Shown: piece by piece, positions 35,301 to 50,300 of the stretch
How positions within the stretch are numbered: the first letter of the stretch is position 1
Layout: each line of letters opens with the position of its first letter
From: Phoebastria nigripes
Taxonomy: Eukaryota; Chordata; Aves; Procellariiformes; Diomedeidae
Direction: 5' to 3'
DNA length: 64,000 nt
NCBI GenBank assembly: GCA_035582835.1
Contig: JAYKAV010002430.1
Coordinates: 127,631 to 191,630 of the forward strand
Translations under genes and position numbers: made by a program
Notes under the pieces: generated by a model
The model's input: only the letters and a program-made list of their open reading frames with translations
Database searches by the model: none
Told to the model about the DNA's origin: nothing

Positions 35301-38300
35301 TAAGCCTCAAGGAAGAGGCTGGGGGGGGCGGGGGAGCGGGCAGGGAAAGATACATCGCTAGGTAAAGAGAAGGAAGCAGAGGTCTGGAACTGCCAGTGAT
35401 TTGCTCTGGCTGTTGAAGTGACTGCTTAGATATATTTTAAGAGAGACAGACTAGCTTATATCATACGGAAGTTCAGACTAGGGTTCAACCATCCTTCCTG
35501 GCTGTAAACACCTGTAGTTATGAAGAGCTCTGCAATAACTTCCTGTGAGCCAGCACTGACAACATTCACTCAACACCTGTATCAGTCTCACTGCTAACAA
35601 AGCTAAGGAGGCTGAGTAGAAAAGATAAATCTAACTCCCCATAAACAAATATATTAGGCATTCCTATGCAAATTGTCCTAATTATCTGAGCACCAATCGG
35701 GGACCTGAAGCTTCAGTCCCAGTGTGCTCCTGACTTGCTACATGTATCTGTCATTTTTGCTTCTGCATTTCAGAGCAATGCTACTAATATTGACAACAAC
35801 ATCAATTAACTATAATTATGTACAAGAGGTAGCATAGGGAAGCACATCATTCCTGGACTATCAGTACAGCTGTATCTTTCTAACAGGAAATATGTTGATG
35901 TTATTCAAAGCATCTTTCCAAATTTTACTAACAGAAAGGTAGGAAAGCAGGAGCAAACCAACAGTTGAAGAGAGGCAGCGACCAAGGAATGTCTACATGG
36001 GACAGTTCTCCACAGGATTCACTATCATATTCATTGTAGTAACAGCCAGAAGAAGACATCTCATGTGTTTCTCCTCTAAAAAGAGAGTTATTTGTTCATT
36101 TCTGTTGCAAGAAGCTTTGTGGTTTGGGAATATGGCTTCCAGACGTGATGGAGAAGAATCCCACCCTTTCCCTCAACTCAGACTGTGTACTGTCCTCACA
36201 TCCGTCACAGCCCAGGCAGCACGATTCAGAAGCAACCAATTGGTTTCTGAGACCATGTGCTCACACCTCTGATGTTTAATTACACAGTTTACTCAATCAA
36301 GCAGTCACAGAAATATATCCTGCCAGTTCTTCCAGGAACCCTTTTGCTCCTGTGAGCCTGCATCAAACCGTGCTGGAGGGAGACACAGCCCTACGCTGCC
36401 AGAGGAAGTTGTCCCCTGCGTTCTGCTGGGGGCAATGACACTATGTGATCGCAAAAGCATCACAGCTCAGATACTGAGCAGCTAATCTTGTACCCTAACC
36501 AAAGCATCACTTGCAGTCACTTAAGCCCACATAGCCCTGGAATGCTTTTTTAATAACAGAAACACGTCAGCGGAGTTTCTGTGTGGTAAGGGGCAATGGC
36601 TACAACCTGGGTTGGGAGGTTCAGGTTCAATATTAAGAAATATTTTCTTTAGGAAGGGGTGCAGCCCTGGGACAGGGCACCAGAGCAGAGACAGAAGTGT
36701 CGTATTTGGGGGCCTTCAACATGCAACTAGATGAAGCCATAGGTGACCTGATCTGCCACCAGCAATACCCCTGCTTCAAGCAGCAGCTTGGACCAGAGAC
36801 CTCCAGAGGTCCCTTGTAACCAACTCTACTGTGCTTCCCTGAAGTACTCTAGCTGCACAGGATGTATTTCATACAGACTAAGAGAAGAAGAGAGCCAGCC
36901 TTTCATGAGAAAGTCAGAACCAGTCAGTAAAGAAATCCTGATCTCACAGCAGCCCAATTTTCTTCATCACCTACCTACACTCAAGTTGTCATTTTCCTCT
37001 TCTGCTGGGAGCACTTCGGTGTGCCTTAAGCGGCAGCGGCTCACTGCCTGGATGCCAAAGCTTAGGACTGGGTGGGTAAGGAGGAACTCGGAGATGGAGC
37101 TGAAGTAAGCTTTGCCCTCCTCTTGGTTCTGCATCAGCTCCATCACATACAAGACCTGGAAGAATCAGAAACAGTAAGTCACGGGGCTTTCAGAGCAGAC
37201 CATGCGTACGTGTGTGTGGACTACAAAGCCTAGCACCTGAACGAGATTTGGAACAATGGAAATAACATGAGGAATAAAGCCTGGGCCATTTAAATTTGAA
37301 ACAGAACACCCAAGGGAACCACAATACGCACACTCCTATCTAAGTCAATGTTGATCAGGAACTCAATCCTACTGTGCCAGACACAGGTGTCTCCAAATGA
37401 GAGCTTTGCTTTAGGGTGAGAAATAATCCTTAAGGCTCCTCAGGATTAATCAGCTGAATTGTTACCATTTGCCATCTTATGGTGAAATAGCTGAGGCCAA
37501 CCTCTGCATTTTTAGCTATTAATGTGCAAATCCTAGACCTAGGCAGCAGAATCAGTCACACAAATGGTAATTTCTCCTTCTGTCACCATTACCCACACAG
37601 CCAGCAATAAAACAAACCACCTACTTTTCTCTGCACATCGCTCAGTATCAGATATTCAGCGGAGAGATCCAGGCAGACTTTCAGGCTGGGAAGAATACTC
37701 ATGGAGCTGAAGATGTCAGGAGAAAAGCTAGATCCACAAACAAGAGGTGGGGGGGGGGTGCAGAAAGCAAGGCAGTTTAGCACAACCAGAACGACTGCTA
37801 TGAAACTGCATTAGTTAAAAACAAACAAACAAACAACATCTTAAGGAGTTTACAGCCATATTACAGTGCAACCACCCACTAGAACAAAAACATCATTGCA
37901 GAAATCAGTGCAGGATTAAGAGAGAAGAATAAGAGACCAGCAGGGAGATCACACAATAGGATCTAGATACAGATTCTGAACATTTAAATGAAAGATGACA
38001 GTTTGTCATTACTTAACATGTTCCACATTCATAGGAGGACAAGAGCCAATGCCGATTTAAAAACAAAAATCCACCAAACCAAAATAACCCTTCTATAGGT
38101 TTTGGACCTTCTGTAGTATGAGGTGGAAAAAGCAGCACTCAGCTGTATGCCATATTCTTCTCATTTTAAGAGGGCAATTCAGAAGTGGCCTTACATGTGT
38201 ATGTAATCAGAGATGCCACAATCCACCAGCAGAAAAGTAAAACCAAGTTGATAACTTGGTTATCATATATATCAAAATATATAGCAAAATAACAAGTTGA

Positions 38301-41300
38301 GTGAAAGGATGGACTAAAGTGGAATTTGAACTTCTGGACCTATATGGGTCAGCAAATAAGCCTTGTAATAACTGCTTAAGCTCTGTCAACATAGCAGCCT
38401 CTCATTATTTAAATCAGAAAAAGCAGTAAGAGGAAGAGATCCTAGATTGGTTATTGAATATCTAGTATTTTTACAGAAGAAAGCTCTCAAGGAGAGCAAT
38501 TTGGAATGCCTCTCCTCATNCTACATGTATGCGTATGCTCTACAGACCAAAGTGAAGACAACAGGTCTTGGTAACACCAAGGAGACTGTATAAAAGGACC
38601 AACCTCCCCTGCCTTGCCAAAGCTTGACCTGACAGTGTCACAGCCCTGATAGCTTTCAACAGATAGGTCAGATTAGCAAAGGAGGAGGTTCTAACTGGGG
38701 CTAGAGTAGACTCCATTGGAGATCAAGGATCACCTTTGCAAAGTAAGTATACCTGGAAATTGAGAGCTTTGTTACGATCCACTGCTTAAAGTAAATCCAA
38801 CCCTTCAGGGGAGTCGGCATATCAACACCTACCGGACAGTCTGCAGACAGGTCCAAGACACAGTGCACCACATCTTCAGTTCTCTATTCTGATCTGCTCC
38901 TGTGATGAGAAATCTCCAGAAGGGAACCCTGCAGGCACAACAGAATTAAGTTCTCTTAAAGAAGATCTGGTCCTTCCCGTAAGGACGTTTCACAGGAAAG
39001 TTCCCCACAAGCTGCCCATAGCTGATTTTGCCCAACCACGTCTTAAAGTTCCCAGAAAATCTCTGCTTCTGAGGCAGATTAGGAACCACTATAGCTCTCA
39101 TAGCTCTCAAGAACCTTAAGGCCACAACTGACTGAAGAAAGAATAAAAATTAAAAAACCAAAACANTTACTTTTTAATCAACTGCAGTAGAAATTTGGAG
39201 GGTAACAGGCCAGTTAAAACTGACCATACCACAAACCTGAAAGGACTTATCAATTTAGAATTTTCATTGCTTTCATGCAATTGACACTAGAATTAAGGTC
39301 ATTTTATACTGTGCTCCAGAGCCTTATTTATTTCTCCATCACTAGCAAACTGACTACAAAGAGGACAGGACTTGCTCCAGCCACAGCGCTAATTTTTCAC
39401 AAGTACAATGCAGTTACAAGGAACCCTCCAAAGGCAGAGTTAGAAGACACTACTAAACTTTGATAATCCAAGTACAGGATTGGGGACTTACTCTGGGTCT
39501 TGTTTTTTATGGTTGTCACAGAAGAGCAGGCAGGAAAGAGGCCTACCATCATGGGGTTTCCACTCATGAAGACACCTAAGAAAGAATCAGAAAAGATTGA
39601 GTGTGCAGGGAGTAGTAAATAAGGAGTATAAGGTGGGCGCTGAACACATCACCCCTTGTCCAAAGACAGCATTAAGTCAGCAGCCACCAAGTGTTATCAG
39701 CTTGTAGCTGTTTACAGGCTTATATAAAATAAGATCACCACCCACAGATTGTGAAAAAAAGAGAAATCATGTGTTGGCATTTGGTTTGGTATCTTAACAA
39801 GGGCATAATACATAAAAGAAGACAACATTGAGAAGAACAGTTCAGAGAAGCTTTCTGCATTTACAAGGACAGTGCAAAAGAGTTTGACTACAGCCTGTGC
39901 AAAGCACAGAACTCCAGCTTCCAGACACAGCTCTCTGTTTTTTTCCTAAGTTCACCAAACCTTGAGCATACACGATATTCAGTGATACAACTCTTCTGCA
40001 ACAAACTACTTNACAAACATTCACCCTATATCTTTATAATGTCCTGAGAACAACCATCGCAGGTGATTCTGTAACAAGGAAATTCTCACAGAGAAAATGC
40101 TGCTCTCTGTTCCAAGATCCTTCATTTTCTAATTCTCCAGTTACCTTGGCTCGTCTTGCCCCTCAATATAGATCTGCCAGAATTTGACAAAACCATCATG
40201 GCTTGCTGTGGCCAACACAGTTCCATCTGGAGAAAGTGCTCCCTCGCTCAGGCACTAAACAGAGAGGGGGAGGGAAAAAAAAAGACACAGAAAAGTGATT
40301 TTATAGCTCTTCATGGAGAAAGAGTACTCTCTTCAAAGACTAACAGTCTGATAGTACATGATGTCAGAGTGATTTCTAACAGACATATCACCAGGTAACT
40401 TAACCCTTCACAGAAGAATTGACAGGACTTTTTTTTGTAATAATAATTAACAATCACCTTTTCCAGACAGCAAATTTAAGTACAATGGATTGTGCTGCTA
40501 CTGTTCNCACTGTTACTCAAGTTATGAACAGAGCTCATTTTGTTTTGGGATCTTCTGGCTTTTCACAGTCATTATTGTTTCACAATCATAATTGTTTCAT
40601 CTAAGCTACACAATTACTTTGTCATCATCCTGTTCAAGAAGTGAAATTGCACTCTTTCCAGTTGTTTCTTTTATATTCAAAATATCACCTACTGGATACT
40701 TAGCTGCAGTCCTGGTCCACTGTACTCACAGATATAACTATACTCATTAGGGAAATCATAGAATAAAGATGACATTGGGCTTAATTTTCCCCTTCTCACC
40801 CAGCAGTAAACCGCTGCAGTGTTAAGTGTTCCATTTACCAGGAGATGTAACAAAATAGTTGAAATACAGCCCAGGTTGTCAAACAAGCCCTTGGAAATAC
40901 AGATGAGTTTTTTCAAGAGCCATTTTCAAAGCAAATGACTACACATTCACCTTGGCTCTTTAAACAAAGGTTACTTACCAATAGTGTGTGTACATGGCCA
41001 GTAGGTTATGGGTGATAGTGTGGATGGGTAAGAAACTGGGTTTTTTAAAGCCAACTGTCCTAAGAACTGCAGCTCCTGAGACACTATAACCCGAAGAAAA
41101 CCCAAGTGATCTGTAGTGATGACCTATGTGATGGCAGNAAAGAAAGCAAAATAGGTTTATACCGTGCTGTGGCCTTTCACTACGATGAAGCCTTCTTTGA
41201 TGCTAGGCACTTCCACCGGCCAGGAGCTGTTGTTCGTTCGGATGATGTCCAAATCCCACACCTCTGCCTGGAAAACAAACATGTGGGCACACAGGTTTAT

Positions 41301-44300
41301 TTCTACAACTACTGGTCTGATCCAGTAGAGAATTTCTTGTATCCTTATCTTATATGCTGACATACCAGCCCAATGGCAAGTATGTGACATAAACCTTCCC
41401 ATTCCCACTCAATTTGGCCATTAGATGCTCTCCTGACACCCAGCTATACATAAGTGCAGGGAACTGCTCTTGGCAGGTGTAGTTGTGGCTCACCAATCCC
41501 CCTCCCCTGGGAACTGGCTCAGCCTGAGCAGATGAGTGATGCCTGTGGCCCTCCACATTGTTTCTAGTGGTCCCGCTATTTGATGGTGAGCAGAAGTTAT
41601 CACTTTCCTTCCTCCTGAGCCCTGGAGAAAGGTCAGCATGACCTCTTCTCGGAAGAGAGGAATCCCCCATTTCATATTATGGGAGGATCCCCAGCACAGA
41701 CTAGACAGGAGCCTTTACGTCTCTAACCATATCTGTTCTTTCCTTCATTAGATTCTCTCCCTCTAATAAGGGACAACGTTTCAAAAGCAAGGTTTTCTTA
41801 CCCTGTCCTCATGCAACAACGCCAGTGTCTGACTTCCCTCTTCACCACTCTCCTCATTATCATCTGGGATGAAAGGGCACCAGATGATTCTTCGAGAGGT
41901 GTTCAACGGGGTGTTGTCAGGTCGCTTGATGTTAACCAAGATCTCCTCTCTGATCACCACGGTTAAGAAACATAACATTCTGGCAGTGCTACTGACACTC
42001 AGCAATAACCTATTCAGGCTTGGTCCTCTGGTAAATACTACTAAACCTCAAGATTTTTTGGATCATTGAGATTCAAAAAGAAATCAGATAAAAGGATTCT
42101 GCTAAGAAAGGTGGCAAGCTAGCATTTCTTCNCTGGCAGAAGAGGTTAAGCTTAGAAAAGTTAATAGAGTCTCGTAATTTTCTCTTGCAGGCTGCAGACA
42201 GGGACAGGATAAGCACAACAGAAGCACACACACACATCTGAATGTGCAATCCATGCGACTGCTAATGGACAGATTAAATGATTTCAGTTAGCATGGCAAC
42301 ACCACCACAGAAAGACAGAAAAGCTACCACATTGCCCCAGGCTGAGTGTGCCGGTCCACCCGTACAAATCAGGTCTTAAACAACTACAACCACCTTTGCT
42401 CCAGTCACTTTTGAAACGATGGTATACAATTAAAATTAAGAAGCCACAACCTAAGACGACACATCTCACAGACTGATATGCTTCCCAAAAGCATTGAGCA
42501 GTCACTCCTAGCAATTAAAAGGAAAAGATTTAGGGCAATGAATCAAACACTGAAAATAAATTTCAGGATCACCAAAAGAAGAGGGATGACAGGTTTGGAA
42601 GGAAGATACTGAGTGGGAGGGAAGTATTACATCCTCTTCCCCAGAAAAGAAACTGAGGAAAAGAGCTAGAACCAAACGTTAGTAAAAAGCTTTGTCACAT
42701 GGTCGAGGTGACACTGTCCATGTGTAAGGCCAGCTAGTACAGACTGACACTTCTCACTGACTATTTCTGCCTGGACCAGAAGGAGCACTGAGGCGTCACT
42801 CCTAGAATTTCACGTTACATGCAATTTCACATAACGACTGTGCTGAATACAGGCACAGGTTGATTGATTTGATACTCTGGAAGGGGCAGAACTATTGGCC
42901 TTCCCCCTGCAAGCTGCTATTCTGAAAAGGCTACAAAATGAGTTGCAATTTTGAGGCTGCATTCACATCTAACCATTACACAGAGACTGTTATGAGGCAN
43001 ATTTTGACAAGATACTGGATTTTTTCTTTATCCATGGCCAGGCGCCAGACAAAAAGGTTGCCGGCCTCATCCAGGCACGCCAGTTGGTTGGAGTTAAGAT
43101 GAGCAAAAGCCAGGTCTGCCACACCGCCTGTGAATCCTTTCAGCAAGGTCCGCTCAGCAGTGCTGACGCTCAACACCCGCACCATAGCGGAGCCATTACT
43201 GGCAGCTACAGAAAAGACAGAGGGAGAAGTCATCATTTATCTGTGCAGTTTCCCCACAGGACTGCCTTTGTTTCCAGCTGTCAGCTTGTCATTTCCAGCA
43301 CCCATCCTGCCATCAGCTGTCACTGGCAACACACTGAAAACCCGTATCAATAGGTACCACGTTAACAAGCCCCTTCAAGACCCAGGATACAGCACAAATA
43401 TTCACTGCACTTTTCAGCTTTGGTGCAGAAGATTGGAACAGCAGCATCAAGAAGGAGTTTGCCTGCCTTGTAAGGGGCAGCTTAATTCCCCGTATCTTCC
43501 ACAATTTCTTGAGCACCTCAAATTCTAAGTTGCTCTACTTAAAAAGTCAACAGAAGTTGACTTCTCGTGATTCCCACGATTACTCTCATGAAGATGACTT
43601 CATTAAATGTAAGGCCTAAATCTTTATCCCGAGCTCATGACAAAGCTACCAAACCTCCAAGACTGACCTCCAGTGAATTAATTTTAATCACAATTTCATT
43701 TTCAGTAAGTGGAGAAAAGGAGGTAGGTAGCTCAAATATATCTTCTGTAAGGCGAATGTAAAAAGCATAAACACTCACCTGGCAAAAAGTACTGCTTTTT
43801 GGCTTGCATGACTGAAGAAAACATGCTTTAGAGCATGCACATACCAAGCAAAGTTTCCAGCTTCCCCATTTCAGACAAACATCACTATAATGCAGGCAGT
43901 CTTATGGAGACCCTAGTGTTTCCACTTCTTGATGCCCAAGCCAGCCCTAGCAGACCACTCAGCTTTCCATAGTGTTACTGCACCCAAGCTTTAATACTTT
44001 AAAAAAAGGGTGAGACACCCTAAAGCTGCTCTAAAATAACCTCAGCTAGGAAAAAAACCCACAAAAACGGAGTAGTACATTTCATAAAAGACCAAACTGA
44101 TGGGTGTTAGAACTAAGAAGAAAGGGAAGAGCCCCAAACTCTGCATGCTTATATGAGAGCAGAAAGAGACATTGCAGATGACTAAGTGTTCATTTGTTTC
44201 ATGTATGTTGTGAAACAATTTTTCCCTGCATTGTTCTGTTTCTCTCCCTCCCTACTGCAAAATACACTGCATCTGCATTGCTCTTTGGCTCCTCTAAATT

Positions 44301-47300
44301 TAGCCTTAAACTCAACTCTAAATTTACACAAGCAAATCCATCNCAAACATTTATCTGCTCAAATTACCATGGGGCTGTTTCTGTGCTTAACTACAGAGAA
44401 GCTTGTTTACTGCAGAAATATTTAATTAGAGGAGTAATCTGAACATCAGCTTACTGTCCAGTGAAACCACTGTAATCCTTCAACTTCTCCTCCATCCCCA
44501 CTGAGTCCCTCTCTTTTATTTCTAACTTCAGAAAAGCTATCCTTCTCAGTGAAAACTCTCCTACACCACCAGCTCTTCCCTCCCCTGTCCAGCTTCACTT
44601 ATACTCCCACTATAACAGCACCCTGATCTCGGTATTCCAAGAAGTGTTTCAATTATTGCCAGTTACCTTCTTCTGATGCAAACTTTGCCTCTTTAGAGAT
44701 ACACAGAGCAAAAAAATACGAATCACATCCAAGACAAGAAGGTATCTCACCTCTAATGGCATAAGCCAGGTAAGAGTTTGAAACAGCTATCAGATTGCCA
44801 TAATAGTATTTCTGCTCCCAGTCGTATCTAGCAACAGGCTGTATTTTCACCTGCTCAGGAGAAAGAAAACAAAATATGAGAAGTGTCTGGAATTAACTTT
44901 TTCCTGGAACAAACTTGTCAAATATATGATTTCCTCCAGGGAAGACCTGTAATGCTTAATAGGAAACTATTAGAAGCAGCAGTTGGTAGGAAGAATTGCA
45001 CATTGAATACCAGGCAGCAGAGCCCTGAACGTTCAAAGTTCTGGAGGCTGATGAATATTTCCTTCCTTTGCAAGAAGGAATGCAACTCACTGAATTTGTC
45101 ACANTGCAGAACAACACTCTACCCTGCAACTACAGCAAGGCAGCCTTTACCTCTTTAGTAGCGCTGTGTCTGGATTCCCAGTTCTTGGAAACTTTTTTGA
45201 AATATAGAAACACATTTGCTGCATGGGCACTTACTTTTTAGTTTTAATACTGCTTTCCAAGAAACTGGGTGTCCTGGTCTTATTTGATAAGCATTGTCTC
45301 TGCGAGCAAAGAATTAAGAAATACTATGGAAATTATGGCAGTGATCCTCCCTTTCATTTTTATCTTCAGTATTATCTATGAAAAACCATGATAACATAAT
45401 ACAGTATTCATTTACAATCTCTGTGGTCCCTTAATTCACTGCACATCAAGGAACAAAATGATATAATATGAAAAAGGGACGAGAGGATCAAGACCAGAGT
45501 TCTCTCTCCTAATTATTAGCATTTGTTCTCAGCATGTCTTAGTATTCTGCTACAGCACTAGTTCTAATCTCAGCATATTGGTTCTTCTGCAGCTCTGATC
45601 TGCTGGGTGGAGCCCTCAGGAGGACTGAGGCTAGCAAGCTATCTAGAGCAACCCTCCCTCCATAGTGAAGACCTTCCAGTGAAGAAACAATCAGCAGGAA
45701 AAGCTTGTTTGTGAAAGAAGGGCACTTTCCCAGGAACCTACAGCTTAGATCATGGACTTATTCCTGAAAACTAGACGGTAACTTGGCCAGACTCTGGAAT
45801 AACAGTAACAATCAGCTACAAGATACCGCTCCAATTTCCCCCCTCCTTGTTAAGCTCTTTGACAAACTTCTACCTACTTACAAGCTCCTATAACACAGGA
45901 AAGAAGATAGTAATTTCTGTTTAAAATATTCAAGCATGAGCTGATGTGACTAAAAAAGAGACAGAACTATGCTTTCTCTTGCTCCTTACCTTATTACTCC
46001 CTCTGGCCTTACTGGTGATGCTGGAATCACTGCTGGCCACTATCTCCACATCTTTTGCTGATATCACTACACAAGTGGAGCTGTCATCACCGGAAAGGCA
46101 GCTTTTAAGAAAAACAAAGGGAAAAAAAAAAATCAGACAGAACTCACAGGAAGAGAACAGAGGTCAGATATTTACTATTCATAATTTTAACAGCAATGCA
46201 GAAGGAGTATCTGTGCATCTAGGAGGTTTGAACTGAACACCTGAAAACAGAAACTACCTTCAATTAAGTCTCCCTTCCCCATGTGTCACAGGTTTGAGAG
46301 TGCTAAACACTTGGTTTGTTCAGCTTAAAAACCTCCAGTCTCTTCTCCCAGTCCATTAGTCTATTTGATTTGAGCACAGAACTACATTTGGTTAAAGCAG
46401 CCTTGACTACTGCCCGACATTGGAAGGTGCAAAGAGACCAAAGCCAACCAGTTGAACCTCACCAACAAGAGTGCACACTGCTCATGGTTCTCACAGCATC
46501 CTCTCTCAAAACTATGACCAGAGAACCCAACCAAAAGCTATTTACATGAGCTCTGATGTTAAAAGTCAGCACATGAAGCCAAGCATTACACTAATTAGAC
46601 TGATGTGGATTTGTAACTGTGGATTTGTATTACTACTCCCACGACAAACCCAAAGTATTCTATACGCGTGTGTTCTCTTGCATATAAGCAGTAAAAGCAC
46701 ACGTACTGTCCAAAACACACCGATGTATATGCACAACTCAGCAAAGAGTTAGATAGAAATCTAGCTCAGGATCATTTGTCCTGTTTTAAGTTACGTGGAG
46801 AGAAATACTTCGACAAATGCAAGGTCTACCATACTACAAACCGGTATAAGTTACCACTCAGGTCACTTGGGTCCCTGAAAGAGTCCAGCTGGAGGTCTAC
46901 ATCAGAACGCTAAGTTCTACCCAGAGCCCTGCTAATTTACCTCCATCCTGACTTGCGATGTCCACCACGTGACCAGTCCTGGTCCCCTTCTCCCTAAACA
47001 GCTCTGCTGATATTCTTCAGTTCCTGAGCAGCAAGGATGGCAGGCTCCGTGCATCAGCATCGCAAAAGCTACAAAAGCTCTGACCAATAGCATGGACTCA
47101 CAACTGCCTGAACTCAACGTAAAACTCACTGTCAGATTCCCAGGCTCACCAGAACTAATTTTTAACCGGTTTTTATTCACTCTCAGCCTTTCTTCGACAA
47201 AACTTACATGACTTGCTTCTCCTGCAGGGCTCCCAGAGAAATGCTGCGATGCACTGGCTTAGCCAAAGAAGGTCCATCTCCGGCCACGATGGGATCAGGC

Positions 47301-50300
47301 ACCAGCAGTCCATTCAGGTCTCCGTTATATGAATTTGATGGTCTCTGGTTCTCATTCACTGAACCTAGGGAAAAGCATGACCAACTGTGCACAATAACCA
47401 TTTAAAAGAAATAACATTGCATGAAATACACTACCTCCAGATTTTTTTGTCAGGTTCTACTGGTCTATCAGGCAGAATACGCTGAATTGGTTGGGAAAAG
47501 TATTCTTCTCCAAAAAGGATGTGTAAGAGACCTTCCATATAAGAAATTTATCTCCACACAAACGAGTGAAGTTGTAGCTCTTTTCTTACACAAGCAATCC
47601 CAGCAGACCATAAAATCACCAAAGAACAGGTACAAGGAACTTAGAGGGTCAAGGAGCAAATAGCCTTGGATGAGAAAGACTAAGCTGGTAATTCAGATTT
47701 ACTGACTCAAGTGCCAGACCAAAGGGTTCTTGAAGGGTCATTTCTAACCCTCATGCCTGCAGAGATCTCTCTGTAGTCCAGCAATACAGCGGTTAGCTGC
47801 AACATTTGGGGTTGGCTGGAAATAATACATTTGTTACTTTCCCAAACTGGCTTCTGACTGAGACCTGACCTCAAAGTCCAGGCGTTCGAGTAACTTGGCT
47901 ATGAAACCGTGCACCTGTGCCTACAGGATTCCCATACTTTTCCCTCGGTCGACTAGTTTTGTGTAAAGCAACCATTTGTTCAGAGTTTCAGCTGTGCTTT
48001 GAAGAGTGCATGTGCCCTGACTTCATATATTTGGCCTAACACAAGTTGCCTGGTGGCCTCCATGCCTTCTGAAGGCTTTTAGAAGGGGGCAGATGTAACA
48101 GGGGGTGAAGGAGACTCTTCTCTCTATTTGACTAGCGAGGTAAATAGTTGACGATCCCCACTAGAGAGCAAGCCCACTCCACCTGCACTTACGCATCAGT
48201 ACACCGAAGTCAAAACCTCCTGTCTCAGCAAAATCCTTGCTTGAAATTTTCACTGGTTTTGAAAACTGAAATTTTGTATACTGTTGCCAGGTAACAACTG
48301 CTGCTGAGCTCTTGCAAAATGGCTGCTTCCAGGACCAGAAGCTCCACTGTTACTGGCACACGTAACAAACCTAAACATAACTGTAGGCAAGAGGCATGTC
48401 CTTTGAAAGCAAGGCAAGCTTTCAGTTACCAAACAGGCTTTAACACACCAGGATGAGCGCTGCTGCCTACAGAAATAACTGCAACTATTATTCATTTGCC
48501 AGAAGAATATTTACAACTTGCCTGTTTATGAACAGAGTCATTAAATCAGCAACTACGCTACAGACACAAAAAGCCTGTGCAGCGACAGGGTATCCCAATG
48601 CAGAGACCATTTGGGCATTCACCTCAGTTTACCTGCACTGCATGAAGAAAACAGCAGCGGCACTCACACAGCACAAGGAAACTTCAGGCCAGGTAACGCA
48701 ATCCTGTAACCACCTAACACGTTTGTGCTGTGCTTGCTGTTGCAAGATTAAGATGCACCCCTTATTCCTATAGCATACGGTGGGTGCTTGTCCAGTTGCA
48801 GCAATTTCCATCGACTGCAATTTATCCTTTGCGACCAAAAGCAGGAAAATATTCACTACAGAAAAAGCATCCAGGCTGCCACAGAAAGATGATACATTCT
48901 TTGCTCTATTTGCAGCGACAGGAATGCCTCACGTAAGTATCTCTGCTCTTTTATGGACAGCAGGACAGTGACATTCGCTCCATGAGAAAGGGAAGGAGGA
49001 AACACTCCCTAGAGGCTGACAATAACAGTACACTGAAGTTCAGGAATGGGCTTAGCCCATCGCTGTCTTAGTGGGAGCCAGACAAGCACAGGTGCTGCCT
49101 GCACACAGTCCTGAAGGCATAAAAGAAGGGCAGAGGCTCAGTGTCTAGTAGGTACATGAACAAAACCAAAACGTTAACCTAGACTAGTAGATCTAGGCCT
49201 TCAAAGGGAAAGCAGTGCGGTCGTATTCATTACCTTTTCAAAGAGCAGGAAAGCAGGAGCAATCAGAGCTGAGATCCTGAACTCTTCCTGCTCCCACCAC
49301 TACCTGCACCAGGGGATGCTACTTTGTACCGAACAGAACACCTCCCTGGTAAACGTCAGACGAGTAGGGTAAGCCCACAAAACACCTAGTTATCAGCAGA
49401 GATTTCAGCATGGATTGAAGGATCCCGCCCACAGCCCCAGCAGGGACTCTCTTCCATAGCGCTGGCACTGACAGCCTGTCTACGTGCCCCAGCTGGGAGG
49501 TCCACGGTTTGATCAGCAAGCTCCCCCTTGCTGAGGGCATCAAAAAAGGGCAAGGGCTTCTGAAGCAGTGGATGAAGTTTGCTGAAACTGGGAGAAAACT
49601 GTGTCAAGACAGACTCTGGTGGTGGACAGCATTTTCATGATCACCGAAACCGGCAGAACTAAGAAGAGTGCTATGACAGTTGTAAACTCTTTAGAGTGGG
49701 GAGTGTTTCTTGTCATCTGCCTGGACAGCACCTAGAATAAGATGATGCTGCTCATAGCTACATGCACGTAGTACAACAAAACTTTCTTAGTGGTAATAGC
49801 CTTGGAAAGCAGCTACACTAGTCTGCTGGATATTAAAATCTGTAGATGAAACCCAGGGTATAACAGAAACTAGAACTAGAGAGGACCTTGACCACAGCAA
49901 CTTTATGCCAGACAAGACTAGCCCTACACATGCAATTCATGAGGCACCTTCTATTATCTTTCAAAAGCCTTGAAGGATCCCCCAGTTTCCCTTTCCTCTG
50001 ACATCCTAACAGGATTTTCAGAGGCTTTCAGTTAACAAACACATACTCTTGCTCTTCACTTTATTATGTCCAGTTCTTTCAAGTTTATTTGCTTTACCCA
50101 GACAGTGATTTCTGCTGAGAACCACCACAGGTTCCTTACTGCTTGACTTACTTCCCATTTGCTCCTTTTCCTCTCAACTGCCTTCTTGTGCACTAGAGTT
50201 GACAGAGAAAGTATAAAGAGAATGAATAGGAAAGAAGAACAATGAAAATAAATAAGCCGTACTCAGTAGATAACTCCTTTGCTTCAACCAGCAAGAGAAG

